Below are positions 1 to 8,128 of a DNA stretch of 64,000 nucleotides, one piece after another; position 1 is the stretch's first letter; each line of letters opens with the position of its first letter. This DNA is from Alphaproteobacteria bacterium (GTDB taxonomy: Bacteria > Pseudomonadota > Alphaproteobacteria > Micropepsales > Micropepsaceae). A model generated the notes under the pieces. The model ran no database searches, was not told the DNA's origin, and saw only the letters and a program-made list of their open reading frames with translations. The stretch covers positions 1 through 64,000 of the forward strand of contig JAGOBA010000002.1 in the NCBI GenBank assembly GCA_017983635.1. Reading direction: 5' to 3'. The position numbers were made by a program, and so were the translations under genes.

Positions 1-73
1 TTTTTTTCAAGGCAAAAACGGCATACGAAGTCAGCCTCGGTTGCGTGGGCTCGGAGATTGGTATAAGAGACAG
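1..73. other. Residual Nextera/P7 adapter at contig end
   Basis: This stretch is not genomic. ACGGCATACGA (18-28) matches the P7 primer, GTGGGCTCGGAGAT (45-58) matches the Nextera read-2 arm, and TATAAGAGACAG (62-73) is the end of the Tn5 mosaic end. Between these blocks there are small insertions, deletions and substitutions relative to the canonical oligonucleotide, which looks like a noisy single-read copy. The genome begins at 74. The adapter happens to read in frame into the next gene, so an automated caller would add about eleven false residues to that protein. Confidence 0.95.
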
Positions 74-1204
74 CTTGACGACTGGAAGGACTATCTGACC
101 CTCCGTGTTATTGATCACTACGCGACGGTCTTGCCCAAAGCCTTCGCCGACCAGTCGTTCGCGTTCTACGGCACCACCTTGCAAGGTACGCCGAAGCAGC
201 GAGACCGCTGGAAGCGCGCGATCGATGCCACGAACGGCTCTCTTGGAGAGGCGGTCGGAAAGCTCTATGTGGGCAAGTACTTCCCCGCCTCCGCCAAGAA
301 GCAACTGAACGAAATGGTCGCCAACATCGTGGGCGCCTTCCGCAAGCGCATCGACGCGCTCGCCTGGATGTCGTCGACGACGAAGGCTGAGGCCAAGCGC
401 AAGCTCGGCACCCTCACCGTCGGCATCGCCTATCCCGACCGCTGGCGCGACTATTCGGGATTCAAAGTCGTGCGCGGCGACGCCGTCGGCAACCTCGAAC
501 GCTCGGAAGCCTTCGACTACCAGTTCCGCCGTGCCCGCCTTGGCAAGCCGCTCGATCGCCACGAATGGGTCATGGTGCCTCAGATCGTGAACGCGGTTAA
601 CCTTCCGATCCCGAACGCACTGAACTTCCCGGCCGGCATCTTGCAGCCGCCGTTCTACGATCCGAACGCCTCCGCCGCGATGAACTACGGCAGCATCGGC
701 GCCACGATCGGCCACGAGATCAGCCACTCCTTCGACGACATCGGCTCGCAGTTCGACGCGCAAGGACACTTGCGCAACTGGTGGAGCGACGCCGACCTGA
801 AGCAATTCAAAGCTGCGGGCGAAGCGCTCGCCAAGCAATTTGACGGCTACAAGCCCTTCCCCGATCTCGGTGTGAACGGTGCACAGACGCTGGGCGAAAA
901 CATCGCCGATCTAGCCGGCCTCGCCGCCTCATACGACGCCTACCGTGCGTCGTCCGGCGGCAAGGAAGGCCCCACCGCCGACGGCTTCACCGGCGACCAG
1001 CAGTTCTTCCTCTCCTACGCACAAAGCTGGCGCACGTACCTGCGCCCCGAGGCGCTGCGCCAACGCCTGATCAACGACGGCCACGCGCCCGCACAATACC
1101 GCGCGCTGACCGTGCGCAACCTTGACGCCTGGTACGCAGCCTTCCCGATCAAAGAGACGGACAAACTCTACCTCGCCCCCAAGGATCGCGTCCGCGTCTG
1201 GTAA
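74..1204 (+). CDS. M13 family metallopeptidase (PepO/neprilysin-like), C-terminal part
   Basis: Zinc endopeptidase of the M13 family, normally secreted or membrane-anchored and acting on peptides in the periplasm. The visible 376 residues hold the whole catalytic half. The zinc site HEISH lies in GATIGHEISHSFDD, the downstream GENIADLAGL supplies the third ligand Glu and the conserved Asp, and the family's NALNFPAGILQPPF stretch precedes them. The protein ends in RVRVW, like the usual C-terminus. Family members are near 650-700 residues, so roughly the first 300 residues and the signal peptide lie beyond the contig end. An apparent TTG start at 41 lies in adapter sequence and is not real. A terminator follows directly, so this is probably the last gene of its transcript. 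Confidence 0.93.
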   Translation, partial: LDDWKDYLTLRVIDHYATVLPKAFADQSFAFYGTTLQGTPKQRDRWKRAIDATNGSLGEAVGKLYVGKYFPASAKKQLNEMVANIVGAFRKRIDALAWMSSTTKAEAKRKLGTLTVGIAYPDRWRDYSGFKVVRGDAVGNLERSEAFDYQFRRARLGKPLDRHEWVMVPQIVNAVNLPIPNALNFPAGILQPPFYDPNASAAMNYGSIGATIGHEISHSFDDIGSQFDAQGHLRNWWSDADLKQFKAAGEALAKQFDGYKPFPDLGVNGAQTLGENIADLAGLAASYDAYRASSGGKEGPTADGFTGDQQFFLSYAQSWRTYLRPEALRQRLINDGHAPAQYRALTVRNLDAWYAAFPIKETDKLYLAPKDRVRVW

Positions 1205-1226
1205 GCGAGAGCTCCAAGGCCAAGGA

Positions 1227-1254
1227 AAGCCGCCCCATCCGGGCGGCTTCTTTG
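1227..1254 (+). terminator. Rho-independent terminator after the M13 peptidase gene
   Basis: AAGCCGCCC (1227-1235) pairs with GGGCGGCTT (1241-1249) around a five-base loop, followed by CTTTG. The T-tract is short. It sits between the M13 stop codon and the convergent tetR stop at 1267 and may serve both genes. Confidence 0.75.
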
Positions 1255-1266
1255 CGTCCGCAGCAA

Positions 1267-1884
1267 CTACGTCCGCGTGCGCTTCGGCAATGTCTGCACG
1301 CCCCCCAAGAACAGCGCGGTCGCGAACTTAGCCGCATCGTCCGCGCCGAGGTCGTCGCGCGCGATCATGTGGTTCGCCACCTCGAACGCGACGCCCACGA
1401 TCGCCGCCATCAGCAAATCCGGATCGACGTCCGGCATGACGCCGTTCTGGATCGCTACCTCAAGGTCCAAGCGCAACTCGTCGAAGCCCGCGATAACCTC
1501 CGGCGTATCGATGCGTACACGCTGCATTTCCGGGTTGCGCCGCATCGTGGCGAACGTCGTGTGATCGTTCTTTACGAAATCGAAGAACGTGCGGAACGAG
1601 CCGGAGATGAACTCCTCGAACGTCCGCGCCCGAATGCGCTCGGCGCGCAGCCGAGGCCGCACGCGCAGCGCCGTCTCGTCCTGCAGCGCCTGGAAGACCT
1701 CTTCCTTCGACTTGAAGTAGTTGTAGAACGTCCCCGACGCGAGTTCGGTCGCGCGGATGATATCGCGCACGGTCGTGGCGCCATAGCCCAACTCGGCGAA
1801 CACGCGCCGCGCCGCATCGATAATCGCCTGACGATTACTCGCCTTCGTTTCTTCGCGCTTGCCCCGGTTTGGTTCGACGCTCAT
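1267..1884 (-). CDS. TetR family transcriptional regulator
   Basis: One-component repressor of 205 residues. The N-terminal helix-turn-helix domain is typical (about residues 15-65): RQAIIDAARRVFAELGY, then TTVRDIIRATELASGTFYNYF, the recognition helix region, then KSKEEVF. The C-terminal half is all-helical and variable, as expected for a ligand-binding and dimerisation domain. Its ATG overlaps the stop of the upstream monooxygenase gene by 4 bp (ATGA), so the two are co-translated. The repressor therefore probably controls its own operon, responding to a substrate of the monooxygenase. No operator could be identified. Confidence 0.93.
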   Translation of the reverse strand: MSVEPNRGKREETKASNRQAIIDAARRVFAELGYGATTVRDIIRATELASGTFYNYFKSKEEVFQALQDETALRVRPRLRAERIRARTFEEFISGSFRTFFDFVKNDHTTFATMRRNPEMQRVRIDTPEVIAGFDELRLDLEVAIQNGVMPDVDPDLLMAAIVGVAFEVANHMIARDDLGADDAAKFATALFLGGVQTLPKRTRT

Positions 1885-3311
1885 GCCGCCGCCTTCGGCG
1901 AAGGCCGGATCACCCGCGGCTCCACCGGCAGCACGAACCCTTGCGCCGCCGCGCGCTTGCGCCCCTTCACCAACTCCTTGCGCATGTCATAGGTGTATTC
2001 CGCGCAGTTGATTTGGATCGTATGCCGAGGCGTCGAGACATAGCGCGACTTCGCCCGCTCATGCATCTCCACCCGCTCTGCATTCATCAGATCGACGGGC
2101 GGCAACGCGTAGTGGCCCGTGAAGTAATGCGCCGCAAACTTCGCCTGCTCCTCCGCTATTGGCATCATCGCACAGAGCGGTTGCACCAACCCGACAAAGA
2201 AGAGGTTCGTAAAGCGCGGGTCGACCATCCGCTTCCACAGCGCAATGTCGTTTCCCGGCGCCGAAATGAACCCTTCGTCGAAGAACGGGAACGTGATGCG
2301 ATAGCCCGTGCACCAAATGATGACGTCGATGTCTTCGACGGTACCGTCCATGAACGATACCTGCCGGCCCATCAGTTCCCGCACGTTCGGCTTCGGCGTC
2401 ACGTCGCCCGACCCGATCCGGATATAGAGCTCCTGACTAATCGCCGGATGTGTTGAGAAGAGCTGATGATCGGGCGCCGCCAGGCCGTATTGCTCCGGCC
2501 GCCCGACCGTTGCCATCAGCCGCTGCTCCGCCAGCCAGCGCCGTACCACGCCCGGCAAATTGCGTTGCACCCAGGTCGGATCTTGCGCCGGATGAATGGC
2601 TTGCGCGTCCAACACCTCGCCGCCGGTATACTTCGGAATGACCCAATAACCCCGCCGCTGCGACAAGAACAAATTCCTCGCAACGCCTTTGCGCCCAAGT
2701 TCGCAGGCAATGTCGAGCGCGGAATTGCCGAACCCGACCACCAGCACGTTCTTGTCGCGACAATCGATCGGATCCGCCGGATCGACATAAGCATGCGAGT
2801 GGATCTGCGGCCCCTCGAACGAACCCGGATACGCGGGCTCCGGCAGCCGCGGATCCCAATGGTGCCCGTTCGCCACGATCAGTGCGTCGTAGAGCCGTTG
2901 CTCCCCGCTCTCGAGCGTAATCCACCACAGCCCGTCGCTCGTCATTTCCGCCCGCTTCACGCCGGCGTTGAAAAAAATACGGTCGCGAATGCCGAAATGG
3001 TCGACGTAGGAATCGAAATAGGCCGCGATCTGGGTGTGATGCGGATAATCCGGAAAGTCGCGCGGTAACGGAAAGTCCGAATACGCCATCTTATCGCGCG
3101 ACGTATTGATGTGCAGCGAACGATAGGCCGCCGACATGCCGTTCGGGTTCTTGAACGACCAGTTGCCGCCGATGCGATCGGACTTCTCCAGACAGTCGAA
3201 AGGAATCCCGAAGTCGGTGAACACTTTGGCGACGGCGATTCCGCTCGACCCCGCCCCGATAATGCAGGTCTTCGGCAGGCGCGGATCGGCCGCGCGCGGC
3301 GTGACAGGCAT
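1881..3311 (-). CDS. Flavin-containing monooxygenase (FMO/BVMO-like)
   Basis: NADPH- and FAD-dependent monooxygenase of 476 residues that oxygenates a heteroatom or ketone in the cytosol. The FAD Rossmann motif GAGSSGIAVAKVF is near residue 20, followed by GGNWSF. The FMO fingerprint region FEGPQIHSHAYVDP lies near residue 165, and the NADP-binding motif VGFGNSALDIACELG near residue 190. Length matches bacterial class B flavin monooxygenases. It is the first gene of a two-gene operon with the TetR gene. The fingerprint fits an FMO as well as a Baeyer-Villiger enzyme, so the substrate cannot be read from sequence. Confidence 0.9.
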   Translation of the reverse strand: MPVTPRAADPRLPKTCIIGAGSSGIAVAKVFTDFGIPFDCLEKSDRIGGNWSFKNPNGMSAAYRSLHINTSRDKMAYSDFPLPRDFPDYPHHTQIAAYFDSYVDHFGIRDRIFFNAGVKRAEMTSDGLWWITLESGEQRLYDALIVANGHHWDPRLPEPAYPGSFEGPQIHSHAYVDPADPIDCRDKNVLVVGFGNSALDIACELGRKGVARNLFLSQRRGYWVIPKYTGGEVLDAQAIHPAQDPTWVQRNLPGVVRRWLAEQRLMATVGRPEQYGLAAPDHQLFSTHPAISQELYIRIGSGDVTPKPNVRELMGRQVSFMDGTVEDIDVIIWCTGYRITFPFFDEGFISAPGNDIALWKRMVDPRFTNLFFVGLVQPLCAMMPIAEEQAKFAAHYFTGHYALPPVDLMNAERVEMHERAKSRYVSTPRHTIQINCAEYTYDMRKELVKGRKRAAAQGFVLPVEPRVIRPSPKAAA

Positions 3312-3367
3312 ATGACCCCAAGTTCTTGTTCAGCCCACGGAGCACTTTAGCGATTGGTGACGCCGCG

Positions 3368-4080
3368 TCAACTTTTCGCTCGAGAGGCGGACCGCTCCAG
3401 CATGGCCCGAGCGATATCCGGCGAAGACGGCCAATGTCCCCGCCGCTGCCCGGCGTGGCGGACATAACGGTTTAGATGTTCGGGATCAGGCTGAACGACC
3501 TTGTCGCCGTCGAGGAAGAGCACGCCTTCGCTGCCGGGCGGCATCTTGCGCACGAATGCATCAGCTTCGGTGACGACCTTACGTAACGCCGTCACAACTT
3601 CTACGCCGTCAACTGGCGTCTCTGCCGCCAGCGCGGAAAAATCCGTGGCCGCGATCGACCCGACGTGGCGCCGTATCTCTGAAAGCATGCCCTCTGGCGC
3701 CCGCGCCGAGGGGGATGATGTGACGATGGATCGTCAGGAGATCGACCAAGTCCCGCGCCACTTGCCGATCGGCCGCGGCAGCGATCTTGTTGACCGCAAG
3801 ATCGATCGGGTTGAGCACATAGCCGAAGGTTTCATCCGCGATCACTGGAAAGAAGCGAAAATCGGAATCATGAACCCACTCAATCTTGGTCGACTCACCA
3901 CCGAGAGAGACGGCCGCGGAAAAGAAGCCTGCGCCACGACGCAACCACGAAGCCGGCTTCGCCAAGCGCCGCCGCATCGCGAGAGGCCACTTGCTCAATT
4001 CGTTCGAGCGTCTCGTGAAAGATGTCGCGGTGCTTTGCAATCACCGCCAACACACGCTGCTGGATGCGGCTAAGCGGCAC
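3368..4080 (-). pseudogene. Decayed nucleotidyltransferase (AbiEii/DUF1814-like)
   Basis: Three reading frames together spell one nucleotidyltransferase-like protein. The pieces in order are PLSRIQQRVLAVIAKHRD..IFHETLERI, then GAGFFSAAVSLGGESTKIEW through LAVNKIAAAADRQVARDLVD, then APEGMLSEIRRHVG through LNRYVRHAGQRRGHWPSS. Frames change near 3950 and near 3700. As I know the family, about 25 residues carrying the catalytic GG..LN and D-x-D segment should lie between HRD and IFHE; they are absent. About ten residues after PLGA also seem missing. Likely GTG start at 4080, overlapping the stop of the upstream small gene. The combination of in-gene deletions and shifts points to a true pseudogene, not only read error. 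Confidence 0.75.
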
Positions 4081-4279
4081 CGCAAAGTCTTTCGAGTTCA
4101 AATGCGAGCTTGCGCGCCCCCAAGTCACCTTCCACACGCAGTGCTTCAGTGATCGCCTTCGCGTCGCCGGGACCAGGATTTGCAACCGGCCGCATATTCC
4201 AAAGCGCAATCGTCCCGTACTCGGCAAACGCTTGCCGGTAGAGTCGCTCGATCTCGCGCTGCCGTTCTGAATCGGTCAT
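4070..4279 (-). CDS. Small partner protein of the nucleotidyltransferase module
   Basis: Hypothetical protein of 69 residues, mostly helical and charged (starts MTDSERQREIERLYRQAF, ends KLAFELERLCGAA). It has no signal peptide or membrane segment. It lies directly upstream of the decayed nucleotidyltransferase and its stop overlaps that gene's GTG start, so the two were translationally coupled. In this arrangement the small protein could be an antitoxin-like partner, but no DNA-binding motif is visible and the role is inference only. With its partner broken it may now be an orphan. Confidence 0.55.
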   Translation of the reverse strand: MTDSERQREIERLYRQAFAEYGTIALWNMRPVANPGPGDAKAITEALRVEGDLGARKLAFELERLCGAA

Positions 4280-4327
4280 CGGCGCAGTCTACCCCAGCCG
4301 GTCGGGCCACTGAAGCAGCCCCTTTCC

Positions 4328-4684
4328 TCAATCGAGCCGCACCACGAAAAGCTTGCGCGTGGTTTCCGCCACCTCCCACGCCCCTTCGAAGCCTGGTTGG
4401 AGCACAAACGTGTCGCCCGCTTGAACCCGCTGAGGCGCCTCGCCGTCGCGCGTGATCACGCTGACCCCGCTCAGGATCGAGCAGTACTCCCACTCGTCAT
4501 AGACGATCCGCCACTTGCCGGGCGTCGACTCCCAGACGCCAGCAAACAGCTTCCCGTCCGCACTCTCCTCAAACGTCCACGTCCGAAACCGCGGCGCCCC
4601 CGCGATCAAGCGCTCCGCCTTGGGCGCGCCCGCTTCGAAGGGGCGGGATTCAAGCTCGTCCAGCGGAAAGCGAATGAAGCTCAT
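4328..4684 (-). CDS. Cupin domain-containing protein (DUF861-like)
   Basis: Small single-domain cupin of 118 residues. The C-terminal half has the beta-barrel pattern of the ureidoglycine-aminohydrolase-like cupins: GVWESTPGKWRIVYDEWEYC, SILSGVSVITRDGE, then AGDTFVLQPGFEGAWEV. The usual metal-binding His cluster is poorly conserved (no HxH is visible), so catalysis is uncertain and a sensor or binding role is possible. It stands between the nucleotidyltransferase remnant and a divergent thioesterase pair, with no clear operon partner. Confidence 0.85.
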   Translation of the reverse strand: MSFIRFPLDELESRPFEAGAPKAERLIAGAPRFRTWTFEESADGKLFAGVWESTPGKWRIVYDEWEYCSILSGVSVITRDGEAPQRVQAGDTFVLQPGFEGAWEVAETTRKLFVVRLD

Positions 4685-4789
4685 GTCGCCTCTTTGAAAT
4701 AGTGGATCGATTATGAGCCCACGGCCAATCCGTTACGTCAAGCCTCGCCGCCATTGACAGCCGAACTCCGCTCGGCATCCATTCCGCCA

Positions 4790-5251
4790 ATGAGCGATTT
4801 GCCCGAACACAAAGCTGGCTTCATCTTGGCGGGCGTGCCCCACGCCGCAGCGCTGCAGCTGATGGTGCTCGAACTCAAGGCCGGCGAGACCACCTGCAAA
4901 GTGCCCTATGCCGAACACCTCATCGGCAACCCCGACACGCGCGTCATCCACGGCGGCGTCATCACCGCACTGCTCGACAACACTTGTGGCATTGCGGTCG
5001 GCTCCATGACGCGCCTGCAAGGTCAGATCGCGACGCTCGACCTGCGCATCGATTACATGAAACCGGCCACGCCAGGCGAAGACATCTTGGCCTTCGCCGA
5101 GTGCTACAAGGTAACGAAGAACATCGCCTTCGCCCGCGGCATCGCCTACCACACCGACAAGAACGACCCGATCGCGACCTGTGCCGCCGCTTTCATGCTG
5201 GGCACCAAGAACCAGCGCGGCGCGAACGCCACGCCAAGCGGAGGCAAGTGA
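4790..5251 (+). CDS. PaaI-family hotdog thioesterase, copy 1
   Basis: Acyl-CoA thioesterase-like protein of 153 residues with a single hotdog fold. The active-site motif VIHGGVITALLDNTCG has the HGG characteristic of the PaaI/YdiI group, and the strand RIDYMKPATPGEDI follows. The ATG at 4790 is chosen over an upstream TTG at 4754 because the conserved domain begins right after it (MSDLPEHKAGF). Its stop overlaps the start of a second thioesterase by 1 bp (TGATG). Substrate unknown. Confidence 0.9.
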   Translation: MSDLPEHKAGFILAGVPHAAALQLMVLELKAGETTCKVPYAEHLIGNPDTRVIHGGVITALLDNTCGIAVGSMTRLQGQIATLDLRIDYMKPATPGEDILAFAECYKVTKNIAFARGIAYHTDKNDPIATCAAAFMLGTKNQRGANATPSGGK

Positions 5252-5703
5252 TGGAAGTCATCCGCCGCGCCATCGCCGAAGGGCGCAAACCCGACCTGCA
5301 AACGCTCGTCGACGCCATTCCCTACTGCAAGTTCCTGGGGATCGAAGTCGACCGCAAGGGCACCGAGCTCACCACGATCCTGCGCTTCGACAGGAAGCTG
5401 ATCGGCAATCCCGTTCTGCCTGCATTGCACGGCGGCGTCGTTGGCGCCTTCCTCGAAGTGACCGCCGTCATCCAACTGATGCTTGAGGTCGAGAGCGAAG
5501 AACTCCCGAAGCCCGTCGACATCGGCATCGACTATCTACGCTCCGGCAAACCGGTCGACACTTACGCCCGCGCGATCGTGACGAAGCAGGGCCGCCGCGT
5601 CTGCAACGTCCGCGCAGAAGCCTGGCAGGACGAGCACACGCGCCCGATTGCTGCGCTGCACGGTCATTTTTTGATCAAGCCGCGCGACATGGACCGCGCC
5701 TGA
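5251..5703 (+). CDS. PaaI-family hotdog thioesterase, copy 2
   Basis: Second hotdog protein (150 residues), diverged from copy 1 but with the same plan: an N-terminal helix, ALHGGVVGAFLEVTAV as the active-site helix, and VDIGIDYLRSGKPVDTYA as the central strand. The acidic residue in the helix is a Glu here, where copy 1 has an Asp. The coupled pair probably forms a heteromer or handles related acyl-CoA substrates in a short catabolic or lipid-turnover step. This is inference; no other pathway gene is adjacent. Confidence 0.9.
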   Translation: MEVIRRAIAEGRKPDLQTLVDAIPYCKFLGIEVDRKGTELTTILRFDRKLIGNPVLPALHGGVVGAFLEVTAVIQLMLEVESEELPKPVDIGIDYLRSGKPVDTYARAIVTKQGRRVCNVRAEAWQDEHTRPIAALHGHFLIKPRDMDRA

Positions 5704-5866
5704 AATCCGCGTAACGCCGCTCGCGCGGACTTGAATGCGAATGCGAACCGGTCGCGACGCCGCAGCTTGCACCGGCGCGCAACGAGCGTACAATTAAAGC
5801 TGACATCGTGTTTCTCAGTTAGTTGCGTTCATTGCCCCTTTGTTGAACTCACGAGGAGAAACTGTC

Positions 5867-6022
5867 ATGCGTCCTGCTTATCGAGATTGGATTGCGTGGT
5901 CGCTGCTCGCCGGCATGGCCGTCGTCGGCGCCACCGAGTACTACGTTCAAAAGACCACGGGCATGTCGGCGCCCACCTACGTGTACAAGATGGTCGTCAC
6001 CGCCGAGCGCCCTTCGCATTGA
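5867..6022 (+). CDS. Tiny single-pass membrane protein A
   Basis: Protein of 51 residues with a good ribosome site, AGGAG (5853-5857), nine bases before the ATG. The layout is a short basic/aromatic N-terminus (MRPAYRDW), one hydrophobic helix of about 18 residues (IAWSLLAGMAVVGATEYY), and an exposed tail ending KMVVTAERPSH. It is related in plan and tail (VVTAERP against TITAKRRP) to the protein at 6300, suggesting a tandem duplication. Function unknown. Confidence 0.6.
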   Translation: MRPAYRDWIAWSLLAGMAVVGATEYYVQKTTGMSAPTYVYKMVVTAERPSH

Positions 6023-6299
6023 AATTTGCGAGCGACGGCGCGGTCCGGATTTGTGTCCCCGCGTCGTCGCCGCCTTCTCTGTGACAAACATTTCACAGGC
6101 ATGCGACCAAGTGGCCGACGTTGTGTAGCTACAGAACCGCCGTTCCGTTCAGCGATTGTGACGAGCGCTTCACAATGAAAGCGCATGACATGCAACGTGC
6201 GCATGCCAGTCATGAGTGATGAAACGTTCATTTGAATTCACACTCTCTCGGCCATACCTACGCGCCACGCTAGGTGATGGACTTTGAGGAGAGACCGCA

Positions 6300-6554
6300 A
6301 TGAAATCGAACAATTGGGAAGACTGGGCTATGGGCCTTTCGTTTGCGGCCGCCGCCGCTTTGGCCGTGTTTGTCGTACAATCGGTCACGCCAAGCTTCGC
6401 GACCGCCGCGATCGCCGCCGAACGACCGGCCTATGTAATGACGATCACCGCAAAGCGCCGGCCGGCCGAATGCAAAGGCTTGGCTGGCAAAGTGGCACCC
6501 GCGAACTGCGCGGCTTTGCTCGGCGCCGAGACGGTCGAAGTCCGCGCCAACTAA
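6300..6554 (+). CDS. Tiny single-pass membrane/exported protein B
   Basis: Protein of 84 residues preceded by a strong GAGGAG ribosome site. It starts MKSNNWEDWAMGLSFAAAAA, where DW follows a few polar residues as in the neighbouring protein A. One hydrophobic segment follows, then YVMTITAKRRPAE and a C-terminal part with two cysteines (AECKGL, ANCAALL) that could form a disulfide outside the cytoplasm. The hydrophobic segment could be a membrane anchor or a signal peptide ending near FATAAIAA. Function unknown; a terminator follows. Confidence 0.65.
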   Translation: MKSNNWEDWAMGLSFAAAAALAVFVVQSVTPSFATAAIAAERPAYVMTITAKRRPAECKGLAGKVAPANCAALLGAETVEVRAN

Positions 6555-6581
6555 CGCCGTTCTGAACCATGTGAAAACGCG

Positions 6582-6620
6582 AAGAGCGCGAAACCGGATG
6601 GCTCGCGCTCTTTTCTTTTC
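6582..6620 (+). terminator. Rho-independent terminator
   Basis: AAGAGCGCGA (6582-6591) pairs with TCGCGCTCTT (6603-6612) and is followed by TTCTTTTC. The upstream A-rich side makes it usable from both strands, and it lies between the small membrane protein B gene and the convergent spoVR stop at 6635. Confidence 0.85.
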
Positions 6621-6634
6621 CGGGCACTGCCACG

Positions 6635-8128
6635 CTACGCCTCCGGTTCCTCCAGTACGACGCCATAGCCCCACAAGCGGCGGATGTGCTTGACCACGGC
6701 GTCCTTATTGTTCTGCGCCAGGGGAATGCCCCGGTGGCGGTTGTGGCGCAGCGTCAGCGTCCGATCGCCGGCCAAGTTTGCACCCACCACCTGAATATCC
6801 GGCTGATGCGTGGCGAGGTCGTAGAGTCGCGCCAATGACGTGCGCAGCTTACGATAGCCAAGCTCGTTATGGATTGCAGAAACCGTGTAAACCGGATCTT
6901 CCGTCTTGTCGCGAACCGCGAAAAGCTTGAGATCCCGCATCACTTTCGGGCTCAAGAACTGCTGAATGAAGCTCTCGTCGCGATAGTTCGCCCACGCGTG
7001 CTTCAGCACGTCTCGCCAGTCGCCCTTGCCGGCCAACTGCGGGAACCAATCGCGATCCTCAGCCGTCGGCTCTTCCGACATGCGCTTGATGTCCGACATC
7101 ATCGCAAAGCCGAGCGCGTAAGGATTGATCCCGTAGTAGCGCGAGTCGTCGAATCCCGGTTGCATCACGACGCTCGAATGCGAGTGCAGGAACTCCAGGA
7201 TCGAGCCTTCCGTGATCTGCCCGCGGTCGTAGAGCGCGTTCATGACGTAGTGGTGCACGAACGTGGCACAGCCCTCGTTCATGACCTTCGTCTGCATCTG
7301 CGGATAGAAGTACTGCGCGACGTTGCGCACGATCCGCAAAATCTCGCGCTGCCAGTTCTTCAACACCGGCGAATGTTTCTCGAGGAAGTAGATCAAATTC
7401 TCTTCCGGCAAGTTCATTGCCGCATGCAACCCGACCGTCTCGTCCTCATCAACGGAGGCCAGATCCGCACTCATATCGCGCGCCGAACCTGGCAACGTCC
7501 GCCAGATATCGTTGAAGCTCTCTTCTTCGTACTGCCGGCGCTTGCGCAGGCGCTCTTCCATGGCGGCCTTCGACGGCCGCGGCGGCCGGCGATAGCGGAA
7601 CACGCCCTGCTCCATGATCGCATGCGCCGAGTCGAGCACCTGCTCGACCTGATCGAACCCGTACTTCTCCTCGCACGCCGCCACGTATTTTTTTGAAAAC
7701 GCCAGATAGTCGAGGATCGCCTCGGCGTTCGTCCACTGCCGGAATAGATAGTTGTTCTTGAAGAAGTGATTATGCCCGAAACACGCGTGCGCCATGACGA
7801 GCGCCTGCATCGTCATGGTGTTTTCTTCCATCAAATAGGCAATGCACGGGTTCGAGTTGATGACGATCTCATAGGCCAGCGCCTGCCAGCCCTTTTGATA
7901 CATCGTCTCTTCGCGCGCGAAGATCTTGCCGAACGACCAATGATGATACATCAGCGGCATGCCGTGCGCCGAATAGGCGTCCAGCATCTGTTCGGAGGCG
8001 ATGATCTCGATCTGGTTCGGATAGACGTCGAGCTTGAGATCGTTCAGCGCCACGTCCTCAATCGCCGAGAACACGCGCTTCAAAAGCGCAAAGTCCCACT
8101 CACCGCCGGTGAAGAGAGGTTCGCTCAT
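6635..8128 (-). CDS. spoVR: SpoVR family protein
   Basis: SpoVR/YcgB homologue of 497 residues, cytosolic and of unsettled biochemical function. It is widely co-encoded with PrkA and YeaH in stress and stationary-phase operons. The N-terminal block is diagnostic: DVYPNQIEIIASEQMLDAYS, HGMPLMYHHWSFGK, then VINSNPCIAYLMEENTM and MAHACFGHNHFFKNN. Length is normal for the family. Its ATG overlaps the hydrolase gene stop by 4 bp, so it is the last gene of the four-gene prkA operon. Confidence 0.96.
   Translation of the reverse strand: MSEPLFTGGEWDFALLKRVFSAIEDVALNDLKLDVYPNQIEIIASEQMLDAYSAHGMPLMYHHWSFGKIFAREETMYQKGWQALAYEIVINSNPCIAYLMEENTMTMQALVMAHACFGHNHFFKNNYLFRQWTNAEAILDYLAFSKKYVAACEEKYGFDQVEQVLDSAHAIMEQGVFRYRRPPRPSKAAMEERLRKRRQYEEESFNDIWRTLPGSARDMSADLASVDEDETVGLHAAMNLPEENLIYFLEKHSPVLKNWQREILRIVRNVAQYFYPQMQTKVMNEGCATFVHHYVMNALYDRGQITEGSILEFLHSHSSVVMQPGFDDSRYYGINPYALGFAMMSDIKRMSEEPTAEDRDWFPQLAGKGDWRDVLKHAWANYRDESFIQQFLSPKVMRDLKLFAVRDKTEDPVYTVSAIHNELGYRKLRTSLARLYDLATHQPDIQVVGANLAGDRTLTLRHNRHRGIPLAQNNKDAVVKHIRRLWGYGVVLEEPEA

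Noticed and set aside
41..73. TTG start giving MRGLGDWYKRQ ahead of the M13 peptidase
   Set aside because: Those codons are adapter sequence.
3368..4080. Nucleotidyltransferase frameshifts as pure read errors
   Set aside because: Read error could explain the frame changes, but not the missing catalytic stretch and the second loss, so pseudogene is the better reading.
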